In this document: positions 9,066 through 17,603 of the stretch, piece by piece
Layout: the number at the start of each line of letters is the position of its first letter
Numbering within the stretch: position 1 is the stretch's first letter
Assembly (NCBI GenBank): GCA_963730365.1
Contig: CAVSRM010000015.1
Span: 168,216 to 232,215 of the forward strand
Origin: Fodinibacter sp963730365
Lineage (GTDB): Bacteria > Actinomycetota > Actinomycetes > Actinomycetales > Dermatophilaceae
DNA length: 64,000 bases
Direction of reading: 5' to 3'
Made by a program: the position numbers and the translations under genes
Notes under the pieces: model-generated
What the model saw: the letters and a program-made list of their open reading frames with translations, nothing else
The model's database searches: none
What the model was told of the DNA's origin: nothing

Positions 9066-9389
9066 ATGGACACCCCCACGGCGCGCGACCTCCTGCTCGA
9101 GAAGGAGAGGTCGCTGGTCGAGGAGCTCGCCGTGCTGACCCGCCCGACCGGCGACACCGGGTCGATCTCTTTCGGCAAGCGCATCGGCGAGGGCACCTCG
9201 ATCGCCGTCGACCGACTCACCTCGGTGGCGGTCCAGGAACGACTCCTGGCCACCTTGGACCAGGTGCGGGTGGCCATCGGGAAGACCGAGGACGGCACCT
9301 ACGGCAGCTGTGAGGTGTGCGGCCGGCCGATCGGCGACGAGCGTCTCGAGGCGCGCCCCTGGGCGCTGCGCTGCCGCGCGGACAGCTGA
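9066..9389 (+). CDS. TraR/DksA-family protein with incomplete zinc finger
   Basis: Small 107-aa coiled-coil plus zinc-finger protein of the DksA superfamily, whose members enter the RNA polymerase secondary channel. The N-terminal ~75 residues form the helical hairpin. The finger begins CEVCGRPI but ends ALRCRADS, so the usual fourth cysteine of the second CxxC pair is absent and only three Cys remain. The protein ends there, so this is not a frameshift into a longer form visible nearby. Zinc could still be bound through another ligand, as in Cys-poor DksA paralogues. A role at RNA polymerase is inferred from the family. Confidence 0.8.
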   Translation: MDTPTARDLLLEKERSLVEELAVLTRPTGDTGSISFGKRIGEGTSIAVDRLTSVAVQERLLATLDQVRVAIGKTEDGTYGSCEVCGRPIGDERLEARPWALRCRADS

Positions 9390-9410
9390 GCGGCCGGGCA
9401 CCGGCGGCGC

Positions 9411-10334
9411 TCAGACGTCGTGGTGGAGGGCCTCGACCGGCGGATCGTCGGCAGCAGAGGCCTCGGGGTCCCGAGGGGGCCCGCCGCGGAGCTCCACGAG
9501 GTACATCGCCGACACGACGAAGGCCCCTCCCAGCAGCATCCGCCGGGTGAGGCTCTCCCCGCCCAGGAGCACCGCGAAGAAGGCCGCGAACACCGGCTCG
9601 AGTGCCATGACGATCGCCGCCCGAGTGGCGGTGAGGTGTGCCTGCGCCCAGGTCTGGGCCCAGAGCGCGAGCGCGCCGGCGATGAGCGCCATGTAGAGCA
9701 GGGAGGCCCACTGGCCGCCGGTTGCGGGGAGCGTGAGGCCTCCCGGGATCGCCCAGATGCCGGTCACCGCCGCGATCGTCGCCGCCTGGACGGTGGCGAG
9801 ACCGACCGCCGCGCCGGGCGTGGACCAGTGGCCGAGGGCGACGATGTGCGCGGCATACAGCACGGCCGACGCGAGGGTGAGGGCCTCGCCGACCCCGACC
9901 GCCAGGCCGTTGAGCGAGAGCAGGGCCAGGCCGACCGTCGCGAGCCCGACGGCGATCCACGTGACGCGTCCGATCCGATCGCGCAGGATCACCGCCCCCA
10001 GCACGGGTGTCAGCACGACGTAGGTGCCGGTGATGAAGCCCGACACCGACGCGTCGGTGGTCTGCAGGCCGAACGTCTGGAGCACCTGGGCGAGCCCGTA
10101 GAGCACGCCCAGCACCACGCCGACCCGCAGCTCGCGGCGGGTCAGCGCCATCGTCTGGCGCCGGAAGAGCAGCACCATGACGACGGCGGCGACGCCGAAG
10201 CGCACCGTGAGGAAGTCCGCTGGCGGGACGGTCTCGACGAGGTCGCGGATGAGGAAGAAGGTCGAGCCCCACACGGCGGTGACACCGACGAGCAGTGCGG
10301 TGGCCAGCCGCGGGTGGCCGGCAGGAGGGGTCAC
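9411..10334 (-). CDS. EamA/DMT-family transporter
   Basis: Inner-membrane protein of 307 aa with ten predicted helices arranged as two EamA repeats, the drug/metabolite transporter architecture. Typical starts of the repeats are AVWGSTFFLIRDLVE and the segment from AHIVALGHW onward. Family members usually export amino acids, nucleosides or small metabolites; no substrate can be assigned. The GTG start at 10334 lies only 7 bp after the stop of the upstream PASTA kinase gene, so the pair is probably one transcript. Confidence 0.85.
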   Translation of the reverse strand: MTPPAGHPRLATALLVGVTAVWGSTFFLIRDLVETVPPADFLTVRFGVAAVVMVLLFRRQTMALTRRELRVGVVLGVLYGLAQVLQTFGLQTTDASVSGFITGTYVVLTPVLGAVILRDRIGRVTWIAVGLATVGLALLSLNGLAVGVGEALTLASAVLYAAHIVALGHWSTPGAAVGLATVQAATIAAVTGIWAIPGGLTLPATGGQWASLLYMALIAGALALWAQTWAQAHLTATRAAIVMALEPVFAAFFAVLLGGESLTRRMLLGGAFVVSAMYLVELRGGPPRDPEASAADDPPVEALHHDV

Positions 10335-10341
10335 CGGCTGC

Positions 10342-12285
10342 TCAGACGATCGTCAGCGTGACGGTGCTGCCCTTGGGTGCCGTGCCGCCCGCCGGGTCCT
10401 GGAGTCGGACGGTCCCGAAGAACCCGCCGAGTGCCTTGCGCACCTCCACCGTGAAGCCCACGTCCTCCAGGGCCTTCCGAGCCTCGGTGAGCTGCTGACC
10501 GACGACGTTGGGGACGTCGACCATGACCGGTCCCTTGGACACCACGAGGCTGACCTCGTCGCCCTTGAAGAGGGTGCCGTCGGCGGGGCTCTGCCGGATG
10601 ACGTCGCCCTCGGCCACGGTGTCGCTGTTCTCCTGCTCCGTGGCGTCGACGGTCAGGCCCAGCTCGGTGAGCTGCTTCGCCGCCGCCGACGAGCTCGCGC
10701 CAGTGACGTCGGGGACCGTGATCGGTTTGCGCCCCTTGCTCACGGTGAGCGCCACCTCGGTGCCCTTCTTCTGCTCGGCGCCCTGCTCTGGGTCGGTCGA
10801 GATCACCTGGCCGTCGGGCACCTTCTCGCTGAAGGACTCGGTGACCTCGCCCACGGCGAGGCTGGCGTCGGCGATCCGGAGCCGGGCCTCGGCCAGCGTC
10901 GTCCCGACGACCTCGGGCACGGCATACCGCTCCGGGCCCTTGGACACGATCAGCTGCACGTCGGTGCCGCGGCGAAGGTTGGTGCCGGCCGGGGGATCGA
11001 CCGACATCACCTCACCTTTGGGAGCCTCCTCGTCGAAGGCCTCGCTCACCACGGCGTCGAGCTCGACCGCCTCGATGGCCGCCACGGCCTGGTCCTGGGT
11101 CTGCCCCTGCACGGCGGGCACGGCCGAGGTCGCGCCGGGCCCGAGCACGAAGAACCACGCGGTGATCGCGGCGATGAGCATCGAGGCGAGGATCGCGGGC
11201 CACCAGCGACGCCGCCGCGGAGGCGACTCGACGACGACGCCCCGCAGGGGTGGCGACACCGACAGCGCGGTGGTGTCGCCCTGCGTCCCCACCTCGGCGC
11301 CGGACGCCGGCGTCGCGGGGTCGTCCACGGGCAGGGCTGCGGTCGCGGTGGGGGTGCTCGCGGCCTGCTCCGCCGCCAACCCGGCGGGGCGCGAGTCGAG
11401 ATCGGTTGGGCCCAGGGACGCGCGGGTCCGTTGGACGAGCTCGAGGAAGTCACCCGCGTCCGTGGGTCGTTCATCGGGGTCGCGCGCGGTGGCCACGGCG
11501 ACCAGCTCGTCGAGGGCGGGCGGGAGGCCGGCGATCCGGTCCGAGGGCGCGGGCACCCCACCGTGCACGTGCTGGTAGGCGACGTGGATGGCGGTCTCGC
11601 CCGTGAAGGCCTTCGTCCCGGTGAGCATCTCGAAGAGCATCAGACCGGCCGCGTAGACGTCCGAACGGGCATCGGCGACACCCCGCTCGACCTGTTCGGG
11701 CGAGAGGTAGGCCACGGTGCCCAGGAGCACCCCCGATGAGCTCGTCATCGTCTGGCTCGACACGGCGCGGGCGAGGCCGAAGTCGGCGACCTTGACGGCG
11801 CCATTGTCCTTGATGATGACGTTCTCGGGCTTGACGTCGCGGTGGATCAGGCCCTCGCGATGGGCCTCCGAGAGGGCCATGAGCACTGGCTCGAGGATGT
11901 CGAGGGCGGCCCTCGGGGAGAGCGGACCCTCGGCCTGCAGGACCTCGCGCAGGGTCTGCCCGTCGACCATCTCCATCGCGAGGAAGATGTGGTCGCCGTC
12001 CCGGCCCTGGTCGAAGACCCCCACGACGTTGGGGTGGGAGAGCGACGCCGCGGCCCGGGCCTCACGCCGGAACCTCGTGACGAAGCTCTCGTCGTGCACG
12101 AGGTGCGGCCGCATGACCTTGAGCGCGACCTCCCGTTCGAGGCGCTCGTCCATCGCGAGGTAGACCGTGGCCATCCCGCCGTCGGCGATCCGACGGAGCA
12201 CGCGGTAGCGCCCGTCGAGGGTGCTGCCGATGAGGGCGTCGCCGGTGGATGACACCGCACGAGTGTACGTAGCGCCAGACACCAT
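10342..12285 (-). CDS. PASTA-domain Ser/Thr protein kinase (PknL/PknB type)
   Basis: Membrane receptor kinase of about 647 aa. The cytoplasmic kinase domain has the glycine loop GGMATVY, VALKVM (catalytic Lys), HRDVKPENV and DFGLA. A Pro/Ala-rich linker leads to one transmembrane helix (ILASMLIAAITAWFFVLG), then four extracellular PASTA repeats that bind peptidoglycan or lipid II in this family. I prefer the ATG at 12285, which has GGAGGG eight bases upstream; GTGs at 12294 and 12255 are alternatives. Gene order (polyprenyl synthase, Rv2175c-like gene, kinase) matches M. tuberculosis pknL and its substrate Rv2175c, although M. tuberculosis PknL lacks PASTA domains and the corynebacterial one has them. 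Confidence 0.92.
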   Translation of the reverse strand: MVSGATYTRAVSSTGDALIGSTLDGRYRVLRRIADGGMATVYLAMDERLEREVALKVMRPHLVHDESFVTRFRREARAAASLSHPNVVGVFDQGRDGDHIFLAMEMVDGQTLREVLQAEGPLSPRAALDILEPVLMALSEAHREGLIHRDVKPENVIIKDNGAVKVADFGLARAVSSQTMTSSSGVLLGTVAYLSPEQVERGVADARSDVYAAGLMLFEMLTGTKAFTGETAIHVAYQHVHGGVPAPSDRIAGLPPALDELVAVATARDPDERPTDAGDFLELVQRTRASLGPTDLDSRPAGLAAEQAASTPTATAALPVDDPATPASGAEVGTQGDTTALSVSPPLRGVVVESPPRRRRWWPAILASMLIAAITAWFFVLGPGATSAVPAVQGQTQDQAVAAIEAVELDAVVSEAFDEEAPKGEVMSVDPPAGTNLRRGTDVQLIVSKGPERYAVPEVVGTTLAEARLRIADASLAVGEVTESFSEKVPDGQVISTDPEQGAEQKKGTEVALTVSKGRKPITVPDVTGASSSAAAKQLTELGLTVDATEQENSDTVAEGDVIRQSPADGTLFKGDEVSLVVSKGPVMVDVPNVVGQQLTEARKALEDVGFTVEVRKALGGFFGTVRLQDPAGGTAPKGSTVTLTIV

Positions 12286-12307
12286 CTCGGCCACCCTCCG
12301 TCCGTGC

Positions 12308-13468
12308 TCACATGGTCTTGCGCAGCGCCATGACCGTGTCGACGTAGCGGCCGGTGTCGGTGTACATCCCCCGCTCGCGCAGGGAGGTCAGCCCTTGGTA
12401 GTAGGCGGCCACGGCATTCTCGGTGCTCGACGTGGACCGCCCGAGCGCCCGGAGCATGACGACCCCGGCGGTGATGTTGTCCTCGGTGTCGAGGAGGTCC
12501 AGCGTGCGGCCGGTGAGGTCGGAGGCCCACTGCCCGCCGGCGGGGATGACCTGCATGACGCCGACCGCGTTGGCGGGGGAGACCGCCCGTTGGTTCCACC
12601 CCGACTCCTGCCAGGCGATGGCGAGGGCGAGCTTGGGGTCGACCCCGTGCCTGCGGGCGGTGGCGATGATGAGGTCCTTGGTCGCACTGCGGCTGGGTGT
12701 TGTGCGCTTGGCCAGCACCGCCCGGTTGTGCGCGGCAGCCTCGGCCACCTTCTTCGGGTAGGTGACTCCCAGGTAGGTGTCCGGGACGGCTGACGTCTTC
12801 TTCGCCGCGGCGGCCGGCTTCTTGGCCCCGGGCAGGCTCAGCGTCTGCCCGGGGTGGATCAGGGACCGCGAGGAGATCCCGTTGGCCTTGGTGATCGCCG
12901 AGACCGTCGTGCCGTGCGCGCGGGCGATGGCGCCGAGGGTGTCGCCGGCGCGGACCCTGTAGCTCGTGGCGCTGGGTTTCGCGGCGGTCGCCGGCTTCCT
13001 GGTGGATGCCTTCGCGGCGCTCGTCGTGGTCGCGGCACCGCGGACCGTGACCTTCTGGCCGACGTAGATCGTCGACCGCATGGAGAGGTGGTTCGCCTTG
13101 AGCACCGAGGCGAGGCTCACGTGGTACGTCGCGGCGATGCCGATGAGGGTGTCGCCACTGCGCACGACGTGGACGCGGGACGAGGCCGCGGGGGTGGACG
13201 TCCCGGTGGTGGTCTTCGTGGCCGCCGCAGAGGTCCTGGGGACGCTGAGGGTGGTGCCCACGACGATGTGGGAGCGGTTGCGGATGTTGTTGCGCATCGC
13301 GATGACGTCGACCGTGCTCCGGTAGCGGGCGGCGATGCCGATGAGGGTGTCCCCGCTGCGGACCCGGTGCGTCGTCCACCCGTGTGGTGCGGCGTTCGAC
13401 GCCGCGACCGAGGCCGGGAGGTACGCGGCGGTGGGCGGGGCGGCGGCTGGCGTGGCAGCGATGGCCAT
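12308..13468 (-). CDS. LysM-repeat lytic transglycosylase-like protein
   Basis: 386-aa protein with three LysM peptidoglycan-binding repeats (each starting VRSGDTL or VRAGDTL, about residues 35-78, 98-142 and 168-210) and a C-terminal SLT-type lysozyme domain. The probable catalytic Glu is in IAWQESGWN, and the SLT-typical NAVGVMQVIP and AVAAYYQG follow. It should cleave or remodel cell-wall glycan. Oddly, the N-terminus is Ala/Pro-rich without a recognisable signal peptide, and no upstream in-frame start restores one. GAGGA lies eight bases before the ATG. It directly precedes the PASTA kinase gene on the same strand, suggesting cell-wall sensing and remodelling are linked. Confidence 0.88.
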   Translation of the reverse strand: MAIAATPAAAPPTAAYLPASVAASNAAPHGWTTHRVRSGDTLIGIAARYRSTVDVIAMRNNIRNRSHIVVGTTLSVPRTSAAATKTTTGTSTPAASSRVHVVRSGDTLIGIAATYHVSLASVLKANHLSMRSTIYVGQKVTVRGAATTTSAAKASTRKPATAAKPSATSYRVRAGDTLGAIARAHGTTVSAITKANGISSRSLIHPGQTLSLPGAKKPAAAAKKTSAVPDTYLGVTYPKKVAEAAAHNRAVLAKRTTPSRSATKDLIIATARRHGVDPKLALAIAWQESGWNQRAVSPANAVGVMQVIPAGGQWASDLTGRTLDLLDTEDNITAGVVMLRALGRSTSSTENAVAAYYQGLTSLRERGMYTDTGRYVDTVMALRKTM

Positions 13469-13603
13469 GGGGTCGTCCTCAGGTGTGACGGATGTGACAG
13501 ATGATGAGCTTGGGGCTCACGCTACCGAAGTCGAGCCCGTGGCGCGCACCCTGCGGTTTCCGGGGGGCAGTCGTGTCCGGGGCGCCGCGCAGTGCCCGTG
13601 TGA

Positions 13604-13609
13604 CACCCT
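13604..13609 (+). promoter_or_regulatory. Possible -10 element of the Rv2175c-like gene
   Basis: CACCCT ends 7 nt before the GTG at 13617, with no Shine-Dalgarno between them. It is a weaker match than the TAnnnT hexamers elsewhere in the window. Confidence 0.35.
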
Positions 13610-13616
13610 GTCCACC

Positions 13617-14000
13617 GTGAGCGACGAACCGAGCCGACCCGACCACGACACCGAGGACCTCGTCGACAGCTGGGTCACGGTCCCCGACATCGCCGAGCGG
13701 TACGGGATCTCGCTCTCGTCGGTCCGCCAGCTCCTCGCCGACCGGGAACTGCTCTCGCTGCGCGTCGGCGAGCGGCGCGTGGTCGCCGTCCCTGGCCGCT
13801 TCCTCGGGCCCGACGGTCCGCTCCCTGAGCTCAAGGGCACCTTCACGGTGCTCGCCGACGGCGGGATGAACGACGAGGAGATCATCCGCTGGCTGCACAC
13901 CCCGGACGACACCCTTCCGGTGCCCGGAGCCCCCATCGACGCGATCCTCGCGGGGTTCAAGACCGAGGTCCGCCGCCGTGCGATGGAGGAGGCCTTCTAG
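13617..14000 (+). CDS. Rv2175c-family DNA-binding protein
   Basis: 127-aa winged-helix DNA-binding protein. The N-terminal segment SWVTVPDIAERYGISLSSVRQLL is an excisionase/MerR-like HTH, and the C-terminal half (from FTVLADGGMNDEEIIRWLH) matches the Rv2175c family. In M. tuberculosis, Rv2175c is phosphorylated by PknL in its N-terminal tail, which reduces DNA binding. Here the tail also contains Ser/Thr residues and the PASTA kinase gene lies on the opposite strand 1.3 kb away, so the same kinase-substrate pair is likely (inference). Confidence 0.85.
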   Translation: MSDEPSRPDHDTEDLVDSWVTVPDIAERYGISLSSVRQLLADRELLSLRVGERRVVAVPGRFLGPDGPLPELKGTFTVLADGGMNDEEIIRWLHTPDDTLPVPGAPIDAILAGFKTEVRRRAMEEAF

Positions 14001-14022
14001 GCCGGAGGAGACTCCTCAGGCC
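14000..14022. terminator. Bidirectional terminator hairpin
   Basis: Nine-base arms (GGCCGGAGG and CCTCAGGCC, one mismatch) around a 5-nt loop span the stop codons of two convergent genes. There is no U-tract. Confidence 0.4.
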
Positions 14023-15101
14023 GAACGGGCGGTCGCGACCTCGACCAGCTGCGCCAGCGCGCCTCGTGCGTCGGCAGCGAGCCCGGCCGCGGACGCCAGG
14101 GCCGCGTGGGCCGAGGACGCCAGGGCCTGGATCTCGCGCTCGATCACCTCGACGGCTCCGGAGTCGGTGATCACCTCCCGGATCGCCCCGACCTGCTCGT
14201 CATCGAGGTCGGCGCGGCCCACCAGGGACTCCACGAGGTCGCGGGAGTCGGGGCCGGAGCCTGCCAGCGTGTGGGCCAGGAGCACCGTGCGCTTGCCCTC
14301 GCGCAGGTCGTCACCGGCCGGCTTGCCCGTCTGCGCAGGGTCCCCGAAGACGCCGAGGAGGTCATCGCGCAGCTGGAAGGCCTGGCCGAGGGACAGGCCG
14401 TAGGCCGAGAGCGCATCGAGGTCCGCCCCGCCGAGTCCGCCCACCGTCGCCCCGATGAGCAGCGGGTGCTCCACGCTGTACTTCGCGCTCTTGTAGCGGA
14501 TGACCCTGGTCGCCCGCTCGACCCGCTCCCCGGCATCCAGCCCGGCCCAGGGGCGCATCGACTCGACGACGTCGAGGAACTGCCCGGCCATCAGCTGGGT
14601 GCGCATGAGGTCGAAGACCGGCCGCCCACGCGCGACGTCGGCGGCCGGCAGCCCGCACGTGGCATAGACCTCGTCGGACCACGCGAGGCACAGGTTGCCG
14701 GCCAGCACGGCGCCGGCGAGGCCGAAGCGGTCGGGATCCCCACTCCACCCCCGCTCCAGGTGCCCGGCGGCGAAGACGCGGTGCGCCGCGGGGAGCCCGC
14801 GCCGGGTGTCGGAGTCGTCCATCACGTCGTCGTGGATGAGCGCGGCCGCCTGGAAGAGCTCCATCGAGCTCGCCAGCCGCACGAGCGCCTCGGAGTCGGG
14901 ACGCCCCGAGGCACGGTGCCCCCAGTAGAGGAAGGCCGCCCTGAGCCGCTTCCCCCCTCTCAGGAGGTCACCGATCGCGACGAGGAGCTCCTCCACGTCG
15001 GGCCCGAGCTCGGCGAGTGTCGCGGCCTGCGTGTCGAGCTCGCGGTCCAGGCACGCCTGGATCCGGGCAGGGAGGTCGACGTCCTCGAGGGGACTGGTCA
15101 C
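14016..15101 (-). CDS. Polyprenyl diphosphate synthase (probably C20 or longer)
   Basis: Condenses isopentenyl diphosphate with allylic diphosphates. The 361-aa protein carries both Asp-rich motifs: the first in LIHDDVMDDSD and the second in RDDLLGVFGD, plus GGKRLRAAFLYW near the N-terminus. The residues four and five positions before the first motif are both Ala, and small residues there favour geranylgeranyl or longer products over farnesyl. The location beside metF and the Rv2175c-like gene matches M. tuberculosis idsA2. The GTG at 15101 is preceded by GGGGGTG. The product feeds isoprenoid carriers or carotenoids. Confidence 0.9.
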   Translation of the reverse strand: MTSPLEDVDLPARIQACLDRELDTQAATLAELGPDVEELLVAIGDLLRGGKRLRAAFLYWGHRASGRPDSEALVRLASSMELFQAAALIHDDVMDDSDTRRGLPAAHRVFAAGHLERGWSGDPDRFGLAGAVLAGNLCLAWSDEVYATCGLPAADVARGRPVFDLMRTQLMAGQFLDVVESMRPWAGLDAGERVERATRVIRYKSAKYSVEHPLLIGATVGGLGGADLDALSAYGLSLGQAFQLRDDLLGVFGDPAQTGKPAGDDLREGKRTVLLAHTLAGSGPDSRDLVESLVGRADLDDEQVGAIREVITDSGAVEVIEREIQALASSAHAALASAAGLAADARGALAQLVEVATARSA

Positions 15102-15174
15102 GGGCGCACCCCCTTGGCGGACGGGTCGACGGTCGGATCGTGGCTGCCAGGAGCCTACGGTGTCGGTGCTGGAC

Positions 15175-15180
15175 TACCCT
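15175..15180 (+). promoter_or_regulatory. -10 element giving a leaderless metF transcript
   Basis: TACCCT ends 7 nt before the ATG at 15188, with no Shine-Dalgarno. Confidence 0.5.
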
Positions 15181-15187
15181 CACCGCC

Positions 15188-16093
15188 ATGGCTCACTACG
15201 GAGGAGGCGGGCGTCCGGCGCACCTGGTCGCCTCGATTCCTGCGCGGCTCGCGCAGGACGCCCCCTCGATCAGCTTCGAGTTCTTCCCGCCCAAGGACGA
15301 CGAGTCCGAGGCCGCGCTGTGGATGGCCATCCGACGTCTCGAGCGGGTGCGGCCGGCCTTCGTGTCGGTGACCTACGGCGCCGGGGGTACCACCCAGGAC
15401 CGCACCGTTCGGGTGACGGCTCGCATCGCGGACGAGACCTCCCTGACCCCCCTCGCCCACCTCACCTGCGTCGGTGCGTCCGTCCGCGAGGTCCGGCAGG
15501 TCGTCGGAGCGTACGCCGCGTCCGGCATCCGCAACATCCTCGCCCTGCGCGGGGACCCGCCCGGCAACGCCCGGGGCGAGTGGGTCCGGCACCCGGAGGG
15601 ACTGGACCACGCCGACCAGCTCGTCGAGCTGATCCATGGGCTGGGGGACCTCACCATCGGTGTGGCCGCGTTCCCCGACGTGCACCCGGACAGCCCCGGC
15701 CTCGACCACGACGTCGAGGTGCTCGTGCGCAAGGCCGACGCGGGAGCGGAGTTCGCGATCACGCAGATGGTCTTCGATCCCGAGTCCTACCTGCGGTTGC
15801 GCGACCGGGTGTCGGCGCGCCGCACCCTCCCGATCACGCCCGGGCTGATGCCCGTGACCAACCTGCGCCAGGTGACCCGGATGTCCGAGCTCATGGGCAC
15901 GCCCCTGCCACCCGGGCTCGTCGCTCGCCTGGAGGCGGTCAAGGACGACCCCGAGGCGGTGCGCTCGGTCGGCGTGCAGATCGCCACCGAGATCGGGCAG
16001 CGGCTGCTCGACGAGGGTGCGCCCGGCATCCACTTCATCACGATGAACCGCTCGACGGCGACGCTCGAGGTGCACCAGAACCTCTCGCTGTGA
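15188..16093 (+). CDS. metF: Methylenetetrahydrofolate reductase
   Basis: FAD-dependent enzyme that reduces 5,10-methylene-THF to 5-methyl-THF for methionine synthesis. The 301-aa TIM barrel has ISFEFFPPKDD (catalytic Glu), VTYGAGGTT, the folate-region ILALRGDPP and the closing GIHFITMNRS. The ATG at 15188 follows a -10 hexamer by 7 nt. It is divergent from the polyprenyl synthase gene and convergent with the hydrolase gene. The length is typical for bacterial MetF, with no regulatory C-terminal domain. Confidence 0.95.
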   Translation: MAHYGGGGRPAHLVASIPARLAQDAPSISFEFFPPKDDESEAALWMAIRRLERVRPAFVSVTYGAGGTTQDRTVRVTARIADETSLTPLAHLTCVGASVREVRQVVGAYAASGIRNILALRGDPPGNARGEWVRHPEGLDHADQLVELIHGLGDLTIGVAAFPDVHPDSPGLDHDVEVLVRKADAGAEFAITQMVFDPESYLRLRDRVSARRTLPITPGLMPVTNLRQVTRMSELMGTPLPPGLVARLEAVKDDPEAVRSVGVQIATEIGQRLLDEGAPGIHFITMNRSTATLEVHQNLSL

Positions 16094-16155
16094 CACGCGC
16101 GTCGCGGCATGGGATGACCCGTCGCCGAACGGTCCGCTGAGGTCGCAGGTGCGCG

Positions 16156-16875
16156 TCAGGCCGTCGTGGCGCTGGGTGGCGGACCTGTGGTCGTGGCGGC
16201 GATGGCCACCGCGAGCGTGGTCGGCGCGCTGACCATGGGCCAGTGCCCGGTGTCGAGGTCGACGAGCCGGAGGTCGTGGGCGCGGGCCAGCTCGGGGAGG
16301 TCTCCGCCGTCGATCCACTCGCGGGCCTGGCTCGGGGTGAACTCCGGGCAGATGAGCGTCACGGGCACGTCGAACCGTCGCTCGTCGCGCAGGCGGACCA
16401 CCCCACGGGCCACGCCCTCGGGCACCGGGACGGCACCGTCGGCGATGCGCGCCCGTGCGGTCTCGTCGAGGTCGGCGGAGTCGGGGCCCTCGAAGGGCTC
16501 CCAGCCGGGAAAGGGCATCGCGCCGTCGCGCATGGGGAAGAAGTCGGCGTAGCGCTCGCCGTCCGCGGAGGGGAACCCGCCGATGAGCACCACGCCGGCG
16601 AGGGCGCCCGGGCGGGCATCGGCGGCAAGCCATGCGAGGGTGCACGCGGCGGAGTGCCCGACCACGACGACCCGCCCCGGTGCCCCGTCGACCGCGGTGA
16701 GCACGGCGTCGACCTGGTCCTCCAGCCCCGCACTGCTCGCGCCGTCGCCCTGGCCGGGGAGGGTGAGGGGCACCGCGCGGTGGCCGAGGGACTCCAGGGC
16801 GATGACGACGTCGTCCCAGATCGTCCCGTCGAGCCAGAGGCCGCCGAGCAGGATGATGTCCGTGGGTTCGCTCAT
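16156..16875 (-). CDS. Alpha/beta-hydrolase
   Basis: 239-aa serine hydrolase. The oxyanion region LLGGLWLDGTIWDDV is near the N-terminus, the nucleophile elbow is VVGHSAACTL, and the probable catalytic His is in LDTGHWPMVSAP near the C-terminus. There is no signal peptide, so it is cytoplasmic. The substrate is unknown; esterase or lactonase activity is typical of the superfamily. It is monocistronic with its own -10 hexamer six bases before the ATG. Confidence 0.85.
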   Translation of the reverse strand: MSEPTDIILLGGLWLDGTIWDDVVIALESLGHRAVPLTLPGQGDGASSAGLEDQVDAVLTAVDGAPGRVVVVGHSAACTLAWLAADARPGALAGVVLIGGFPSADGERYADFFPMRDGAMPFPGWEPFEGPDSADLDETARARIADGAVPVPEGVARGVVRLRDERRFDVPVTLICPEFTPSQAREWIDGGDLPELARAHDLRLVDLDTGHWPMVSAPTTLAVAIAATTTGPPPSATTA

Positions 16876-16881
16876 GCCGCC

Positions 16882-16887
16882 ACCCTA
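16882..16887 (-). promoter_or_regulatory. -10 element giving a leaderless hydrolase transcript
   Basis: TAGGGT on the minus strand ends 6 nt before the ATG at 16875. Confidence 0.5.
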
Positions 16888-16929
16888 GGCGGTGGTTCTG
16901 ACGACCTGCGTCGTCGTCGCACGACGCGC

Positions 16930-17499
16930 TCAGGCGACGTCCATCGGGTGTCCACCGGTGACCCGGATCAGCTCGTCGTAGGTGGTCGCGAAGACGGTGT
17001 GGCTGTGGCCGGCGGCGGCCCAGACCCTGCGGTAGCGCCCGAGGGTGACGTCGATGATGGTGCGGATGTGCTCCGGGTGCCCGACCGGTGCGACCCCTCC
17101 GATGACCATCCCCGTGTGCTCGAGGACGAACGCGGGGTCGGCCCGGTCGAGGGAGACGAGGTGGGCGAGCTCGGCGACCTTGGCGGTGTCGACGCGGTGG
17201 GCCCCCGAGGTCAGGACGAGGAGGGGACCGAGCGCTCCGTCGTCATGGGTCGCGACGAAGACGAGGCTGTTGGCGATCTCGGCGGGGGACACCCCCAGGG
17301 CCGCGGCCGCGGCCTTCGCGGTGCGCGCCGCCTCGGGGAGCTGTCGCAGCTCGGGTCGCACGTGGTGCAGCGCCAGGGTCTCGAGCACCCGGGAGACGAG
17401 GGGGTGGGTCGTGAGGTCGCGCGCCGGTGGTTCGCCCGGGGGGAGGGGCTCGATCCCGGCGGGGGCGCCGCCGACATCACCCGCCTGCTCGTTCGGCAT
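16930..17499 (-). CDS. YbaK/EbsC-type aminoacyl-tRNA deacylase
   Basis: 189-aa protein of the YbaK/prolyl-tRNA editing family, which hydrolyses mischarged aminoacyl-tRNA in trans. Family features are TAKAAAAALGVSPAEIANSLVF, the substrate-pocket GGVAPVGHP, and VWAAAGHSHTVFATT at the end. I prefer the ATG at 17499 over a GTG at 17505 because a -10 hexamer lies exactly 6 nt before the ATG, which would put the GTG upstream of the transcript start. It is divergent from the SOS operon. Which tRNA is edited is unknown. Confidence 0.85.
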   Translation of the reverse strand: MPNEQAGDVGGAPAGIEPLPPGEPPARDLTTHPLVSRVLETLALHHVRPELRQLPEAARTAKAAAAALGVSPAEIANSLVFVATHDDGALGPLLVLTSGAHRVDTAKVAELAHLVSLDRADPAFVLEHTGMVIGGVAPVGHPEHIRTIIDVTLGRYRRVWAAAGHSHTVFATTYDELIRVTGGHPMDVA

Positions 17500-17505
17500 G
17501 GGCAC

Positions 17506-17511
17506 AGCGTA
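17506..17511 (-). promoter_or_regulatory. -10 element giving a leaderless ybaK-like transcript
   Basis: TACGCT on the minus strand ends 6 nt before the ATG at 17499 and decides the start choice. Confidence 0.5.
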
Positions 17512-17571
17512 GGGGTGGAGGAGCCCGCCGCGCTGCCCCCTGCGGGTGGCCTGCTGTCGCCCGGAACGGGC

Positions 17572-17602
17572 TTGACGGGGTGTCGGGGGGGCGGGCTACA
17601 GT
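17572..17602 (+). promoter_or_regulatory. Promoter of the DNA-damage operon
   Basis: TTGACG (17572-17577) and TACAGT (17597-17602) separated by 19 nt form a good sigma-70-type promoter. The LexA palindrome begins two bases downstream, covering the expected transcription start, a standard repressor position. Confidence 0.65.
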
Positions 17603-17603
17603 A

